In this document: positions 48,466 through 61,364 of the stretch, one piece after another
Layout of the letters: the number at the start of each line of letters is the position of its first letter
Numbering within the stretch: the first letter of the stretch is position 1
NCBI RefSeq assembly: GCF_000226095.1
Contig: NC_016475.1
Coordinates: forward strand, 3,410,001 to 3,474,000
Direction: 5' to 3'
Source: Thermothelomyces thermophilus ATCC 42464
Lineage: Eukaryota; Ascomycota; Sordariomycetes; Sordariales; Chaetomiaceae
Length of the DNA: 64,000 bases
The notes under the pieces: generated by a model
What the model was told of the DNA's origin: nothing
The model's input: the letters and a program-made list of their open reading frames with translations, nothing else
Database searches by the model: none
Made by a program: the position numbers and the translations under genes

Positions 48466-48796
48466 TATATTATAGGCTCGGGCTACACCCGGGCTAAACA
48501 ATACCTAGGCTTTACCCGGGCACTAGAATAGACCTACCCCGCCTTACTTATATACGCCTTACAGGTCTATAGAGCGTTCGTTGCTCGTTTGTAACTCGTC
48601 CGGTAGATATACGGCCAAGGCCTAGTTAGCGCCTGACCTAGAGCCTAACTAGGCCCTACCTAGGTTATATATATATATATTAGTTAAAAGGCACTTTTCT
48701 ATATAACTCTTGTATTTTTTCTCTTTTTCCTCCCTAAGGTAGTCGAATAAAACATTATATACTTATCTGTAGATATTATAAGGCTAGTATATTACA
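48466..48796 (+). repeat. 3' LTR of G1
   Basis: About 331 bases matching the 5' LTR end to end, with mainly transition differences and the same TATATATATATATTAG stretch. It is followed directly by LINE copy B sequence. Confidence 0.88.
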
Positions 48797-49480
48797 TTTA
48801 GACTATCTTAGCTAGGGTCTAGGCTTTAAGGTCCTTTTATAGGCTTATATTCTATATTATAACCTCCTATAAGGCCTATAATAGTATTGCCTTAGCTAAT
48901 AGTAGGCCTCCTTAGAGGCCTGTTACCTCCTATTATAGCCTTATAGCTACCTATACCTAGGTAGGGTAAGGGGTAACCTTAAAGGCTTTTTTAAGCCCCT
49001 TTTTAACTTCTTTAGCTATAAGTTCCTATAGGTTTAGAACTAGGCCTATAATAGTAGTTATAAGGCTCTATAAGAGCCTATTAGCAAGGTCCTATACCTT
49101 GCCCTGTTTAGAGCTTAGTATAAGGTTAACTAGTTATATAATAAGACCCCTTAGCTCCTTAATATCTAGGGTAGGGTAGGCCTATAGTAGGCCCCCCTTT
49201 AATTAGTTTAAAGCTATAGGCCTCCCTACTTAGTGGCTTGGCGTTAGGCCTTAAATCGACGTTACGTTTAGGGGCGCTAGGTAGTCTGTATGGTGAAAAT
49301 TTTGATGGTCGTGTAAGGTATAGTCGGTTAGCGGTTAGGTCTGGCTTCTACGCTCGCGATGCCCGTCGCACAGCCGCAGCGGCTCGTACGCGGTTGAAAG
49401 TGATACCGTTAGATAGCGTTTTTCGAGAGCTTTCCAGTGATAGTAGTTTTGTATGTTTTGGTGGGGTATTCGCAAGAATA
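48797..49480 (-). mobile_element. LINE copy B, 5' part
   Basis: The reverse complement aligns with 29365-30056 of copy A. The outer end (about 49250-49480) is a CpG-rich, little-mutated island like the one in copy A and holds an 81-codon open frame on the opposite strand, which I regard as chance. LINE bases corresponding to 30057-32722 of copy A are missing between the two halves of copy B. Confidence 0.8.
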
Positions 49481-50155
49481 TAAGAAAGGCAAAGTCTAGG
49501 GTGTCCCTCTAGATTAAGATTATTAAAGAGATTAGTAAAGTTATAAAGTTTATCTAGTAATAATAATAATAATAATATACGCTATTTAAATAATCTTCTA
49601 ATCTAGTTATGGCCTAGTTATAGTCTTAAGGGTATATATAATAGGTAAACTAATCACTTTAATTCTAAGCTTCTTATATATTCTCTTACTAATAATATTA
49701 TAGTTGGAGTATCTATTATTTATCTAAGTATTTATAAAGCTAGTAGAGTTAAGGAAGGTTAAAATAAGAAAAGGAGGTTTATTTATTCTTTTACTAATCT
49801 CTATAAACTTATCTTCTAGGTAGTTATAGTCTTTTACCCCCCTTATAAGACTTTGCTTAAAGGCTACTCTTTTCTTTACTCCTTATCTTCTTTATTAGAT
49901 AGATTATTATCTTCTTTCTATTCCTTAGCCTCTAAGGTATTAATATTAGTTCTTAACTAGTTCTATTATACTAGCCTTATAATAAGGGTAAAGTTATATT
50001 TAGTAGTAAAGTAACCTTTCTATCTATATTAGATATATATTCTAATTATCTATTAGGCTAAATATACTTCCTAGCTAACCTATTTCACCTATAAGATATT
50101 ACCTTTATACCTTCTTATCTTATCCTTATTAGATCCTTTCTTTTATAGGTTAATA
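49481..50155 (-). mobile_element. Old G1 copy, gag/protease part (right half), with an ATT microsatellite
   Basis: The reverse complement aligns with 42744-43340 and then 43721-43745 of the younger G1; the bases between are replaced by an ATT/AAT microsatellite at about 49557-49577. The copy resumes on the far side of LINE B at 39738. It ends at 50155, where a G2 integrase region begins. Confidence 0.72.
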
Positions 50156-50159
50156 TAGG

Positions 50160-53100
50160 CTAAGTTATAAGTGGTTAGAATTGGCTATAAAGTTTATTCT
50201 AAATGCGATTTCTATAGTCTGGTTTGTTTACTTACACTAGCCATCGGTCAATAGGTAGTAAGCTATAGAAAACAATAGCTTGGTTCCTAATAGTAAGAAT
50301 ATTTCCTTCTATAGGTTAGATATAAACTTAGGGTTATGATTACTAATGATCTAGGTAGGTATACCTTAGTTAGTAAATATTTAGGTCCTTAGAAGAATAG
50401 TTACCTATTCTTTAGCTATATATATCTAACGGCCTACTATAAGTAAGTTCTTCTTACTAAACTTATATATTATAGTATATAGTATATCTACTAATGTATA
50501 GCCTTTAAGTGACTAGAGGGTCCTAGTAGTCGGTGCCGGCGGCAAGTTAGTAATAAAGTCTATAGCTACTATAGAGAATAGTATTAGCTAAGTCTAAATT
50601 AGCTAGAGTTCCCCTAGTAGTAGGTTCTAGTTAGTCAAATTTGCCTAGTATAGCTTATAGTACTATATAAACTTTGAAACTTTCTAGGCCTTTTTATAGA
50701 AATAAAAAGCTATAAGCTCGTTTATTATCTTGTTTTCGCCAAAATAGTATATATTATTGTAAACGATTTGAAGGATTAGGTTAATATAGCCTTCCAGGAG
50801 GTAGAGTCTCCTAGTGCTATCAAAGTTAATATAGAAAAGTAGTCTGTTTGTTAGTTTAAACGGTCTTATAGGTAGTATTGGCTGTCTACGTTTCCTAACC
50901 CTATTCTAGTCATTTCTAACTAGGTCCTTCTCGCTTTTATACAGTATATAGTAAATACGTCTATATATATAATCCTTAGGATAGCTAGTAATAATCTTAG
51001 CCCTAAATTTGTTACTAAGTACTAGTTATATAATAGTTATTTATATCTGCTATAAAGATATCCTTATCCTACTACTTGCTTTAGATATCTCTAAGTTCGT
51101 TAGCTAGGCTATTCTCGATCTTTAGATCCTCTTATTCCTATATAAGTAATCTTAATAATATATTAGGTATAATATTAAAGGTCTCTAGGATATAGAAGAT
51201 ATTAAGGTTAAATCTAGATAGATAATTAGTAGTATTAGCTAGTTTAAGATTAGCTTTAGCTAAATCTATTATAATTAGAGATATATACTTTATAATCCCT
51301 TTTATTAAGGTATTATTAATAAGGATATTAACTAGATACCTGTTTGATTAGACTATCTTCTTAAGCTTCCTAATTATCTAGATAAGTATAGTAATCTCTA
51401 CTTTAATAGATCTATAGCGTTTTTCTATATTAGTAGTCGCCTATAATATAAATAGGATAGGCTATACTTCACTTATAGGAATATCCCTACTAGAAATCTT
51501 CTTACTATCCTAGTTACCCTTAAGTTAGAAAGTAATAACACTATAGCCGTCATAGTATATATCTAGCTTTAGGAATAGTAGCCTTTCTAGGCAATAGTAA
51601 TAGAGAAACTCCTAATTATATAAATAATCTTATAGTAATCGAAATAACTCGAGTTCTTCCTTAGTTAAGGTAAATTCGATAGTAGATATAACCGCTTTAT
51701 AGGTACGTTTAGCTTTCCTAGGGTTTAATTTTCCTTCCTTCTAGCTAGCTACCATTAGAGCCGTCTTCTAGGCTTAGAGTAGCCTTACTTTGGTATCAAA
51801 CTATAGAATGCCCTTCCTAAGCTATCTAGCTATTGTAAGGGAGTGCTCTAAGCTATTAAATATATCTAGGAACTTTAGTTTCTTAACAGTAGCAATATAG
51901 TCGTCGGTTTTAGTAATGCTTTTGCCATTTATAATATATCTAAGGAGTCTTATAGCTAGGTAACCTATAAAGGATTTAGGTATACTAATATAGATATAGG
52001 CCTTATTAAGGATTTTATGAATGGTATATAGGTATTTAAGGTATTCTTCTTTTACTTTACTAAAGATAATAATAATATTAATATATACCCTAATAAAATG
52101 GCGGTATTTAAGGTGTTGTCTATCTATATATAATATTATATAAATATAGGTATATTTTTGAAACCTATAAGCATTATATTAGATTTTTCTAGACTATAGT
52201 AGCTTATAACTACTATATAGTTACTATACTCCTTAGCTATTAGTAACTAGTAAAAGACTCCTAAGGTATCTAAGACTATAAAGAGCTTATTACTAATTAT
52301 AGCGGCTATAATATTATCCTAGTTAGGTAAGGGGTAAATATCTAGAACTATAATTATATTTAGTGGTTATAGGTCGACTATACTTTAGCTCTTCTTAACT
52401 TCTAGTCCTAGCTTCTTAGAAACCTTCCTCTATATAATGAATACTAGGTATATAATAAGGGTTAGTTTATCTATAAAGGTAAATCTACTAGATACCTAGG
52501 GTTAGTTATAATATTTGTCTAGAGCCTTACGTTCTTTAAGCCCTATTAGGTATAGTCTAACTATATAGACTTGCTTTTACTATCCGTTAACCAGGTTAAT
52601 TTATATCTTCTAGTTTTCTAGCATTAGTATAATTCCCCTATTATAGTAAAGGTTATATCTGTCTAGAAGTTCCTTTAGCTTAAGCGCGAACTCAGGATTT
52701 ACATTAGTAATGCTAACGCTATCTTTGCTTTTAATGGCTAGGATATCATTAGGTTTCTTAATACTATATAATAAGGTATAAAAGTTAGTTCTATTTAGCG
52801 GTAGAAGGTCCTAGCCATTGTTATTAGTACCCTCTTAATAGTATATATAGTATACTTCTTCTAGCCTTTCTTTTATTTTAGTTCCTACTTAGTAATCCCT
52901 TCCTAGGCCTTAGTCTATATATCCTCTATATTACCTTTATTAACTTAGGTAATAGTGTCTTCCCTATAGTATTCTAAGAGGTAGCTAATCTTGTCTCTAT
53001 TCTAGATAACTATAAAGGTATTAGTATTATTTCTGACGATAGCTATCTAGGATATATACTAGCTAACTATAGTATCCTAAACTCCGTCTTGGCTAGTAAT

Positions 53101-55780
53101 AAAGTAGAAGCACTTATCCTCAAGGATATTATTAGGTAGAGGAATAAAGTAGATTTTAAGCATTTAGGTAGAGTATATAGGTATAATAGTATACCAGATA
53201 GTAGTAACCTTCTAAGAGATAGGCAGGCTTAGGGTTCTTCTTTATAATATCCCTATAGACCTTTATATTTACTAGTGACCTAAAGGTATAAATACCCTTA
53301 ACAAAGTTAATCTTAATACTATAAGCTATTATAAAGTTAGTACCTAGGAGTATTTTTAGGGTAGGTTCGTTAATAACATTAGCTATAACGTAGATATATC
53401 TATTAATTAGCGTATTCCTAGCCTCCCCTAGGATATAGAAGTTAAACTCGACCTATTTACTAATCCTAATCTTCAAATTAACTCCCTTAAAGGTATAGGG
53501 TTTGCCTTTAATCTATCGAGGATTCTTTACCTATTAGGTAATCTATATCTAGTTAACTAGATTAGTTAAACTGCCTATATTGAAATAGATATCTATAGTC
53601 TGGTCTCCTAGGTTAGCTCGGACTAGAATATATAGGTAAGACGTCTTCCTTAGCTAGTAGAGAGGTATTTCTATGCTTGGGTTTACTTTTACTACTTGGC
53701 TAGGCTCGAAGGAGAGGAGTGTTATCTCTTGTTATTACGGTTCCTTGGTCAATTGTAATGGTATAGTCATATTTTCTATAAAGTCCTGCTCTACCTAGGG
53801 AAGCTATTCCTTTAGTAGTTCTAATAGTTATAATTTCTTTCCATAATCCTAATATTAGTAGCGGTATAACGTTCCTCGGCTTATAAAGGATTATTTATAG
53901 AGCCTATAGATACTATAGTCTTCCTTAATAGTGCTAAGGAAGTATATCTCTCTATTACTACCGTCTCCTTTAGTCTTAGACTTATAGTCGCTAATTAGGA
54001 GATAGCTAGTAGCTTTCAGCTCCTTATATTCGGCTTTAGCCTTCTTATCCTCGCTAGATATTACTATTATATTATAATAGTAGTAGGTTCTATCTTTATT
54101 AACACGTTTCTATCTATAGTAATAGAACTGTCGGAAGTAAGGATTCTATTTACTATATCTACCCTTCTCTTAGGCTCTAGTAGCCTAAGAACGGCTGCCT
54201 CTGCCTTAGTCATTATAGTCCTTCGGGCGAGGCTTCTAGTTATAGCTTTGGTATTGCTCTCCTTATAGAAGATACCTACGTTTCTATTCCTCTCTTTGCC
54301 TATAGTAGTTAAACTAATACTATTAGCTTTAATTACCCTATCTTAGCTTGGTATATAATCAATTGGCTTAGGCTTTAAGGCTGCTATTACCATTACTACT
54401 ATTACTACTTAATCCGTTAGATATATCCTTGACGTTAAATATAGTAATCTTCTATAACCTTCTTTTAGCCTTAAGCTCTTTAGATAATACCTCCTATTTT
54501 TTAGTAATATAAAGGAGGTGTTAGTCAAGTATATCTATTTCCTATAGCTTAGGACAGAGCTTATAGAGTACTAGGGTTTTTACTAACTAAAGTCTAGTTA
54601 GAAGCTATTAATTTGTCTTATCTCCCTAGACTTGGGTATAGTAGAAGAGGTCTATCATAAATTTATAGATTAATTTACCTATAATAAGGTCATCCTTAGT
54701 ATAGCTATTTTAAACTAGCTATTGGCCTACCTAATTAAACTAGATACTAAACCGTTCTTTAATCTTTTAAAGCTATATCTCTATACTTAAGTAAAGAGTC
54801 TCCTTCTTAATATGTAAGAGTTACTATTTGTATTACTATAAAGCTAACCTATAGAATAATACCTATAGGTTATTCTATAAGAGGAGTTCCTTAGAGACGT
54901 TTCCTCTAGCTATATTATAGATATACTTGATCTAAAGGTTAGTATCTATATAATAATAGATCTTCTTATAATAAAAGATTAGCTAGCCATTAGTAATCTT
55001 TTAGTTAATATCTAGCTAAAGTAAGCTAATATTAGTAATCTTCCATATCTAGTTAGTTATTAGTTATAATAGTACATATACTAGCTATAGCTAAGGGGAA
55101 CTAATATCTATTAGCTTAGTTATAGTATTCTATAGGAGTCTAACTATAGCGTGTTAGAGCAATCTTATAATTGTCTCATTAGTTAAATCTAATAATAAGA
55201 GGGGTATATACCCCTTCATTAGGATATCTCCTACCGGTATTAGTATTACTATTAGTAATCCTTCTATTAGATAAATCGTTAGTTAAAGGTTTTAAAAAGA
55301 CCCCTATTAAGGTTCTTCCCTTTCTAGAAGTTCCCTTAGTATATTAGTTATAATTATAGATTAGGTAATTCTAATAAGCCTACTTAATACCTAATTACCT
55401 TATTAACTTAGACTTACTAGGTTTAGCTTAGGCCTTAGTATCTCTAGTAGATCTAGTAAGCTAATAGGTAGAGTTATCCTTTATAGAGCCGTTTCTAATA
55501 GTATAGTAAATTATTAAACTAGGCCATTAGGACTTAGCATTTTCAGGGTCTCTAAAGGTCCCCTATATTAGGATTCCTCCTAGACTTATACTTCTAGTAT
55601 AGTTCTTATTCCTAATAATAATAGTAAAATAAGAGCTTAGTCTAAAAGCTAGGAAAGGTAGTTAATAAAGCAGTTTATAAGTCCTCTAGGTATATACTTA
55701 TTAAGATTCTATAACTCTAGGTAATCTTCGTTAAGTAAGTAGTTATTAAAGTCTTATATATAAGCTAAGTACTAATTAGT
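50160..55780 (-). pseudogene. gag-pol pseudogene of G2
   Basis: On the minus strand the order is gag (about 55780-54150, with a knuckle region near 54100-54200), protease (about 53600-53250), RT (about 52480-51900) with a well-preserved VVDLRPLN-like block near 52370 and FYQLLIAKEYSNY near 52230, RNase H (about 51700-51200), and integrase (about 51100-50160). The core ends inside the domain. TAG stops occur throughout. Domain limits are estimates. Confidence 0.65.
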
Positions 55781-55976
55781 GTCCTTAAGGGATATTACTA
55801 GTAAGCTAGTACCAACCCTCTAGAGCACCGCTTAGCACCTCCAAAACCAAACCTCTATCTAGGAGCTCTGGCTTAAGATATCTAGGGCACCCGAGTATTC
55901 GCGATCATAGCAGGCAAGTCCGGCCACCTAGATAATAACGATAATAGAGGTAAAGGTAGTAGTAGTAATATCCTTC

Positions 55977-56241
55977 TAGACAGACATAGAAGAGTCTACT
56001 TATATAGAAAAAGATACCCTAACTTATAAAAGAAAGAAGAACTATATCCTATTACCTAGATCCGTTAGAGTAAAACAAGTATTAAAAGCTATCTATTGTC
56101 CTTGTCTCCCTTCCTAGTGCCCCCTAGATAGGTAATCCCTATTTATATCTATTATATATAATAAAGCTTCTATAGAATCGGAAAAACAAAACTATACCCT
56201 ATACCTATCTAGCTATATTAAGAACTTCTAGCCCTAGTCTA
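55977..56241 (-). repeat. 5' LTR of G2
   Basis: 265 bases between TAGACAGACATAG and CCCTAGTCTA. Against the copy at 61100-61364 a CG site reads CA here and TG there, which is what mutation of the two strands of one CpG would give. Confidence 0.82.
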
Positions 56242-59200
56242 TACTTCCCCTTTAAATTTACCCTAAGGCTCCTACTAGCGAATTCGTACCTAAACTTACT
56301 TATATTTCTTATAATGCCTAGCCTACTTAGCTCCACTATTACCTTTAGGTAAGGGCCATTTCTTAGATACCTAATACCTTTACTAGGCCTTTACTTTAAT
56401 ATCTAGTATATCCTAGCCTATAAACTATAGCAGGTATTTAGGAACTAGCTTAAGATCTTTAGGTCCTAAATGTTTAAATAGTAGGGGCGGAGTCTATTTA
56501 GCTAGATTATCGTTAGGATAATACCGATAAGCCTATCCTTTCTTAGTAACTTAGATTAAGTATATCTCCTATATCTATATTAGCTTACTTAGCTTTATCA
56601 TAATCTAACTAGGCGGCTATTATATTACTAAAGGCGCCTACTTAACTAGTTATTACTATTATAACTCTAAAGGTTTTCCTTATCTTTCTATAGCTATAAA
56701 TTACTCCTCTACCTATTTTACTATATACTAATAGATAGCTATGTTTAGCTTATAAGGATACTTAAGTACCTATTAGAGTAGCTAAGGTAGCCTAAGTCCC
56801 TTAGGCGCCTTACTAAGGAACTACTAGACGATATTATCTATAAGAACCTAGTAATCCTTCTTTATAACTAGTTACTCCTTTGTTAGTAATAGGTTATCTT
56901 TTCCTTTCTCTATCTAGATAGAGATAACCGATTTTACCTATCCTAGCTATAGCTATAGCTATAGAACTAGTAGCCTCTAAAGTAGCTTATCTATAGGCTA
57001 CCTAGGTAGTTAATAGGGATTAATATCCCCCTAAGGATTGTTCGGCTTTTCTAGCCGAAGGGAGCTATTAGATAGATGGTCTAGAGCTATCTAGACTATT
57101 CTAAGCTAAAGTGTTAATATCTTATTTTTAGCCTCTATTACTTTTAACCTTATATATAGATAGCCCTTCTACTAAGGGAGCTTAAGCTATACCTTATTTT
57201 CTTATTACATCTCTTAGAAATAGAAGTAATAGAACTTAGCAACCTAGATACTATATTCTTATTAGCCTTTTTACTTTAACGTTACCTATATTATTAGCTA
57301 GTATATATAACCTCTAGGTAATAGGAAAAGAAAGCTAGGGTAAATAACCTTATCCTATAAAGTCTTAAATAGATCTTTTTAACTTTATTTATTAGAAGGA
57401 TAAAAGTCTATATAATAGAGATAGGACTTTATCTAGTTATATATAGTTATAGCCTAATATAATTATTATAAGTAGTAAAGGATTACCTAGAATTATTTTC
57501 TAGCTACCTCCTTCTATTTTTATAAAGGTAATATTAATTACTTAGGCTTTAAGTTATTAATAGCCTCTAGACAGATATAAATATATAGCTTATAAGCTAC
57601 TAATATATACTAAAGTAGGTTTAAAAGGTTATAACCATTTAAGTACTCCTTTGTTAATATAAGCCCTTTAATATTATATAGGCTTATAGTAATATTATAC
57701 TAATATAGGCTAAAATATATCTTCCCCTAGCTATATAGCCTAATATATAAAGGAAATAAATAGCTAATAACCTACTTATTAATCTTAAGACTAAGGCTTA
57801 TAAGCTATTCTAGCCTTCTAATTACTACTTCCCTAGGGTAGGTAATAGGCCTAATATATAGTTCATTAAAGAGCTTCTAGATATTATTATTCCTAGGGTA
57901 GTTAGCAATTTCTTCCCCTAGAACCTAAGTTATAAAGAGATACTAAAGAAAGAGCCTTAGAGTTTTAGGATCCTCTCCTAGAAGAAGTAAAGGTAGTCTT
58001 ATACTTAGTTAGCTCGGCCCTCTCTAATTAACAGGAGAGGAACCATCCTTCTCTTCTTCTTCGATCTAGCTCTCTAACGTTATCCCTATATGTATTTGTT
58101 ATTAGGAGACTTATATAAAGTCGCTTAAAAACTAGATTACTAACATTCGGAAAAGAATCGCTTAATAGAACACTTACCTAATGGTGCCTAGCTATCTGAC
58201 CAGGTAGAGAAGACATTTTATTTAGCGTTTTTATAAGTTAGCGATTTATAGTTTATAGTTATTAGTTATAGAAAAGAGAGAAGAGAGGAAGGTTAAGTTA
58301 AAGGGTATTTATAGACCTTCTAGTTCTTCCTAGATACCTTCCTTATCTAGCTATTCTAGGCTATATTTACTAGTTTTAATACTATCTAATAGGTAACTAT
58401 ATTAGCCTCTATATAATTAGGTTATTCTTTATTATAACCCTAAGGAATAACCTTAACTTATATTTTATCTAGTAGTAATAAAGGAATATAACTTATTATA
58501 TAATAGGTTATTTTAGCCTAGATATACCTTCTTTAAATAGAAGTCTAGTAGTTCTAATATCTTAACTATTAAATATTTAAAGGATAAGTATCCTTTATTT
58601 TTCCTTAAACTTTTTCTTACTTTTCTACCGTTCTAACTAACTCTTACTTATAATTATCTTCCTTTACTTAGATAGCTAATACTATTTCTTTATATATTAC
58701 TTCCCCTTTGAACTTGCTATAAGCTCTTATAAGCAAGTTTAACCACTATATCTACTAAAAGAGTTAAGCGCTAAAGATATAAATCTTCTATTTAAGAAGA
58801 TATATAGAAATTAATAAGGATACTAAGCCTATATTTCGCTTAATAATTAACTAATTAGTAGATTTAACGACTACCTAGGATAATTAGTTCCTTATACTTC
58901 TTAAATTTATATAGGTAATAAGAGTAGCCTACCTAGAAGATCCCTTAATACCTTTAGATTATCTAGAGGTAGCCTTAATATAATATTAGTATAAGTTATT
59001 CCTTTTATATTATAGATTCTTTTTTATTAAGTACCTTAATATATAGATAGTCTTATATATTTATTAGGAGCTAAACTTTAATCCTAATACCTTAAAGTAA
59101 ATATTTAGAATCCTAAGATTTACTCCTATTTATATAGAATTCTTCTATATCTATAAGGGAGCCCTAATAAAGCGGTTATACCTAGTTTTTATAGAAATTA

Positions 59201-59929
59201 ATAATAGTAGTCTATTTAACTAATAGATTTATACTATAGTTACCTATTAGGCCCGAGTTCTTAGTTTATTTATCTAGGTATTTAGGGATATATAAAAATA
59301 ACTTCCTCCCTCTAGTTAGAGGAAGAGCTAATTAGGGATATAGGAATCTAATACTATATTAGGCCTATAAATAGTCTTACCAAAGGTTAATAACTAAGGT
59401 TATCCCTCTAAGGAATAAGAAGCCTATTACTATCTATATTATATAGCTATTCTATAGCTATATTTTAATAGGTCCTATCTTAGATAAATAGTATAGAAAC
59501 TACTACTAAAGTAATAAGACGTACTTATAGGAAGATATAGTTAATGATAGCTCTTAAGATCCTAACCCTTAGCTTATAAGTTAGGCTAAATTTGACCTTA
59601 ATAGCTAGCTAAAGAATATCTAGCTAGTAATATAGAAAAAGAGCTCTCTAATTTTAACGGATTTAGATAGTATAGTTAGGCATTAATAGGTAGCTTATAA
59701 TAGGGTAAACGGTAATTATAGGTAGGAAATTAGGGATTTAGGGAAAAGGGGTAAAGGTAGTATAGAAAAGGGGTAATTAGGGGTTTAGGTAGTAAAGAGT
59801 AAATAGAAGTAAAATCGAATAGGGTTAACTTATATTTCTATTAATAGCTTGAAAGTCAAAATCTAGGTAGTTTCCCTTTAGTTAGTTTAACTATAAGCTC
59901 CTACTATTACTATTATTACTCTTAGGCTT
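56242..59929. repeat. RIP-mutated sequence of unknown origin, with a minus-strand frame
   Basis: A minus-strand frame starts at an ATG at 58214-58216 (MSSLPGQIARHH) and can be followed with TAG/TAA interruptions to about 56250, roughly 650 codons. I do not recognise the product. On the minus strand TATAAATA lies about 80 bases upstream of that ATG, near 58300. Another readable frame lies on the plus strand at about 58735-59560. No LTR pair or inverted terminal repeat frames the region. Confidence 0.4.
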
Positions 59930-61099
59930 TAGATCTAGTAAGTTAGTTACTTAGTTATAGTTACCTAGTTTATCTAGGAGCTTCCTCTTCTATTACTACT
60001 TCTTTAAGTACTTCTAGTAGTAAAGAACCTACCTCCTAATTCTAGGGGTTCTACTTGCCTAGAAAATTATTAGATCTATTAGCTTTAAGCTAAACTCTAT
60101 CCTACTTAAAAAACTTCTTAACGTAGTTTATAGAATACGGTATCTATATAGTTATACTATTAAGAATCTCTAGGTAGTAGGTATTTCTATTTCTAACTTC
60201 CTAGACCTGGTATAGGCTATACTACTAGTATTAGAGTTTTCAAAACAAGCTTATATCGATCTACTAAATATTATCGTATACTAGAATAAGATTGCCTACT
60301 TTAACTTAGCCATTCTTAGCTCTAAATTTATAATAATAGGCTTCGTTTTAGCGTTTAGCCATTTTTTGTCTAGCCTTAGTAACTTTTTTAATAGTAACTT
60401 CTAGATCGAATTCTATATTAAGTAGTACCTTAGTATAGAGTTCTAATAATTATAGATAGGCTTTTGCTTAATTCTCCTTATCTAGTTAGATAGCTATAAA
60501 GTCCTAATGAAGGATTTACTAGGTAAGGATATCGTTTTTAATTAGGCTAATAGGATTATAGTTATAGATAAGGTTAAAGGGTAAATAGCTATAGCTATTC
60601 TAGATAGTAGTATAGTTAATATATAGGATATAAGGAAGAAGCTATTACTAGTTCTTTCTAATCCCTATAGTTATCTTTACTAGGGTAGCTATAATAGGTA
60701 TATACCTAGCCTTACTAATACTATTAGCCCTAGAGTTATAGGGAGAAATAATAATACGTTTTACCCTTAGTTCTTCTAAGATAACTTTTACTTCCCCTTT
60801 AAATTTAGATCCCCTATTAATAACTATAATTATTAGGAGTCCCTAATAAAGGAGAATATTATAGTTAATAAAGTTCTTTATTACTCTAGTTAACTTATTA
60901 GGTAGGACTTTAGCTCCTATAAATCCTAAAAGATTGTTATATACTTCGAGGAAGAAATAGGGCTTCCCTCTCTAGTTAGAGGATATAAACTAGATATCTA
61001 AGTACCATTTTACAAATAGGATTAGAGAAGGCTCCGAATGTAAATATACTTCCTTAAATCTTTTGGTATCCTATATTTAACACTTTAAGTAGGTATAAA
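59930..61099 (-). pseudogene. Ty3/gypsy G3 integrase and C-terminal part
   Basis: Read on the minus strand, this begins with a CxxC zinc half (near 61078) followed by WYLDIQFIYPLTRE, an integrase core with VINRGSKFKGEV near 60790-60830 (catalytic Asp read as Asn), SPYNSRANSISKA, and a basic C terminus ending near 59930. It matches a different gypsy lineage from G1, G2 and G4. The RT/RNase H of the same type lies at 62740-64000. Confidence 0.65.
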
Positions 61100-61364
61100 T
61101 AGACAGATGTAGAAGAGTCTACTTATATAGAAAAAGATACCCTAACTTACAAAAGAAAGAAGAACTATATCCCGTTACCTAGATCTGTCAGAGTAAAACA
61201 AGTGTTAAAAGCCATCTGTTGTCCTTGTCTCCCCTCCTAGCGTCCCTTGGATAGGTAACCTCTATTTATATCTATCGTATATAACAAAGCTTCTATAGAA
61301 CTAGAAAAACAAAACTATACCCTGTGCCCCTTTGGTTATATTAAGAACTTCTAGCCCTAGTCTA
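61100..61364 (-). repeat. Isolated G2-family LTR
   Basis: 265 bases matching 55977-56241 end to end, and better preserved (more CA/TG). Flanking pentamers ATAAA and CTAGC do not match, so it is not a simple solo LTR with an intact duplication. It lies between the G3 integrase and the NLR fragment. Confidence 0.8.

Larger units (their letters stand above)
41549..48796 (+). mobile_element. Younger Ty3/gypsy retrotransposon G1, full length, RIP-inactivated
   Basis: LTRs of about 330 bases lie at 41549-41878 and 48466-48796 (TATATTATAGGCYCRGG to AGTATATTAYA; the start is probably a mutated TG). The internal part holds gag, protease, RT, RNase H, integrase and chromodomain, then a 1.6-kb 3' region with an antisense frame and a strong polypurine tract. 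The flanks (ACCTC before, TTTAG after) do not form a target duplication, and the LINE sequence on the two sides is not contiguous. It lies inside LINE copy B. Confidence 0.85.
50156..56241 (-). mobile_element. Ty3/gypsy retrotransposon G2, 3'-truncated
   Basis: Sense is minus. The 5' LTR is 55977-56241 (265 bases, ends TAGAC/GTCTA), the leader 55800-55976, and gag-pol runs down to the integrase core at 50156. The integrase C terminus and 3' LTR are missing, replaced by the old G1 copy. Copies of its LTR occur at 38005, 38580 and 61100. The leader contains a less mutated GC-rich stretch at 55800-55935. Confidence 0.75.

Noticed and set aside
49238-49483. 81-codon plus-strand open frame
   Set aside because: Antisense to the RIP-spared 5' island of LINE copy B; no counterpart frame in copy A.
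56242-56262. Short identity (about 17 bases) with the G3 integrase region near 60795, suggesting an insertion junction
   Set aside because: No further alignment on either side; in AT-rich mutated DNA a match this short is not convincing.
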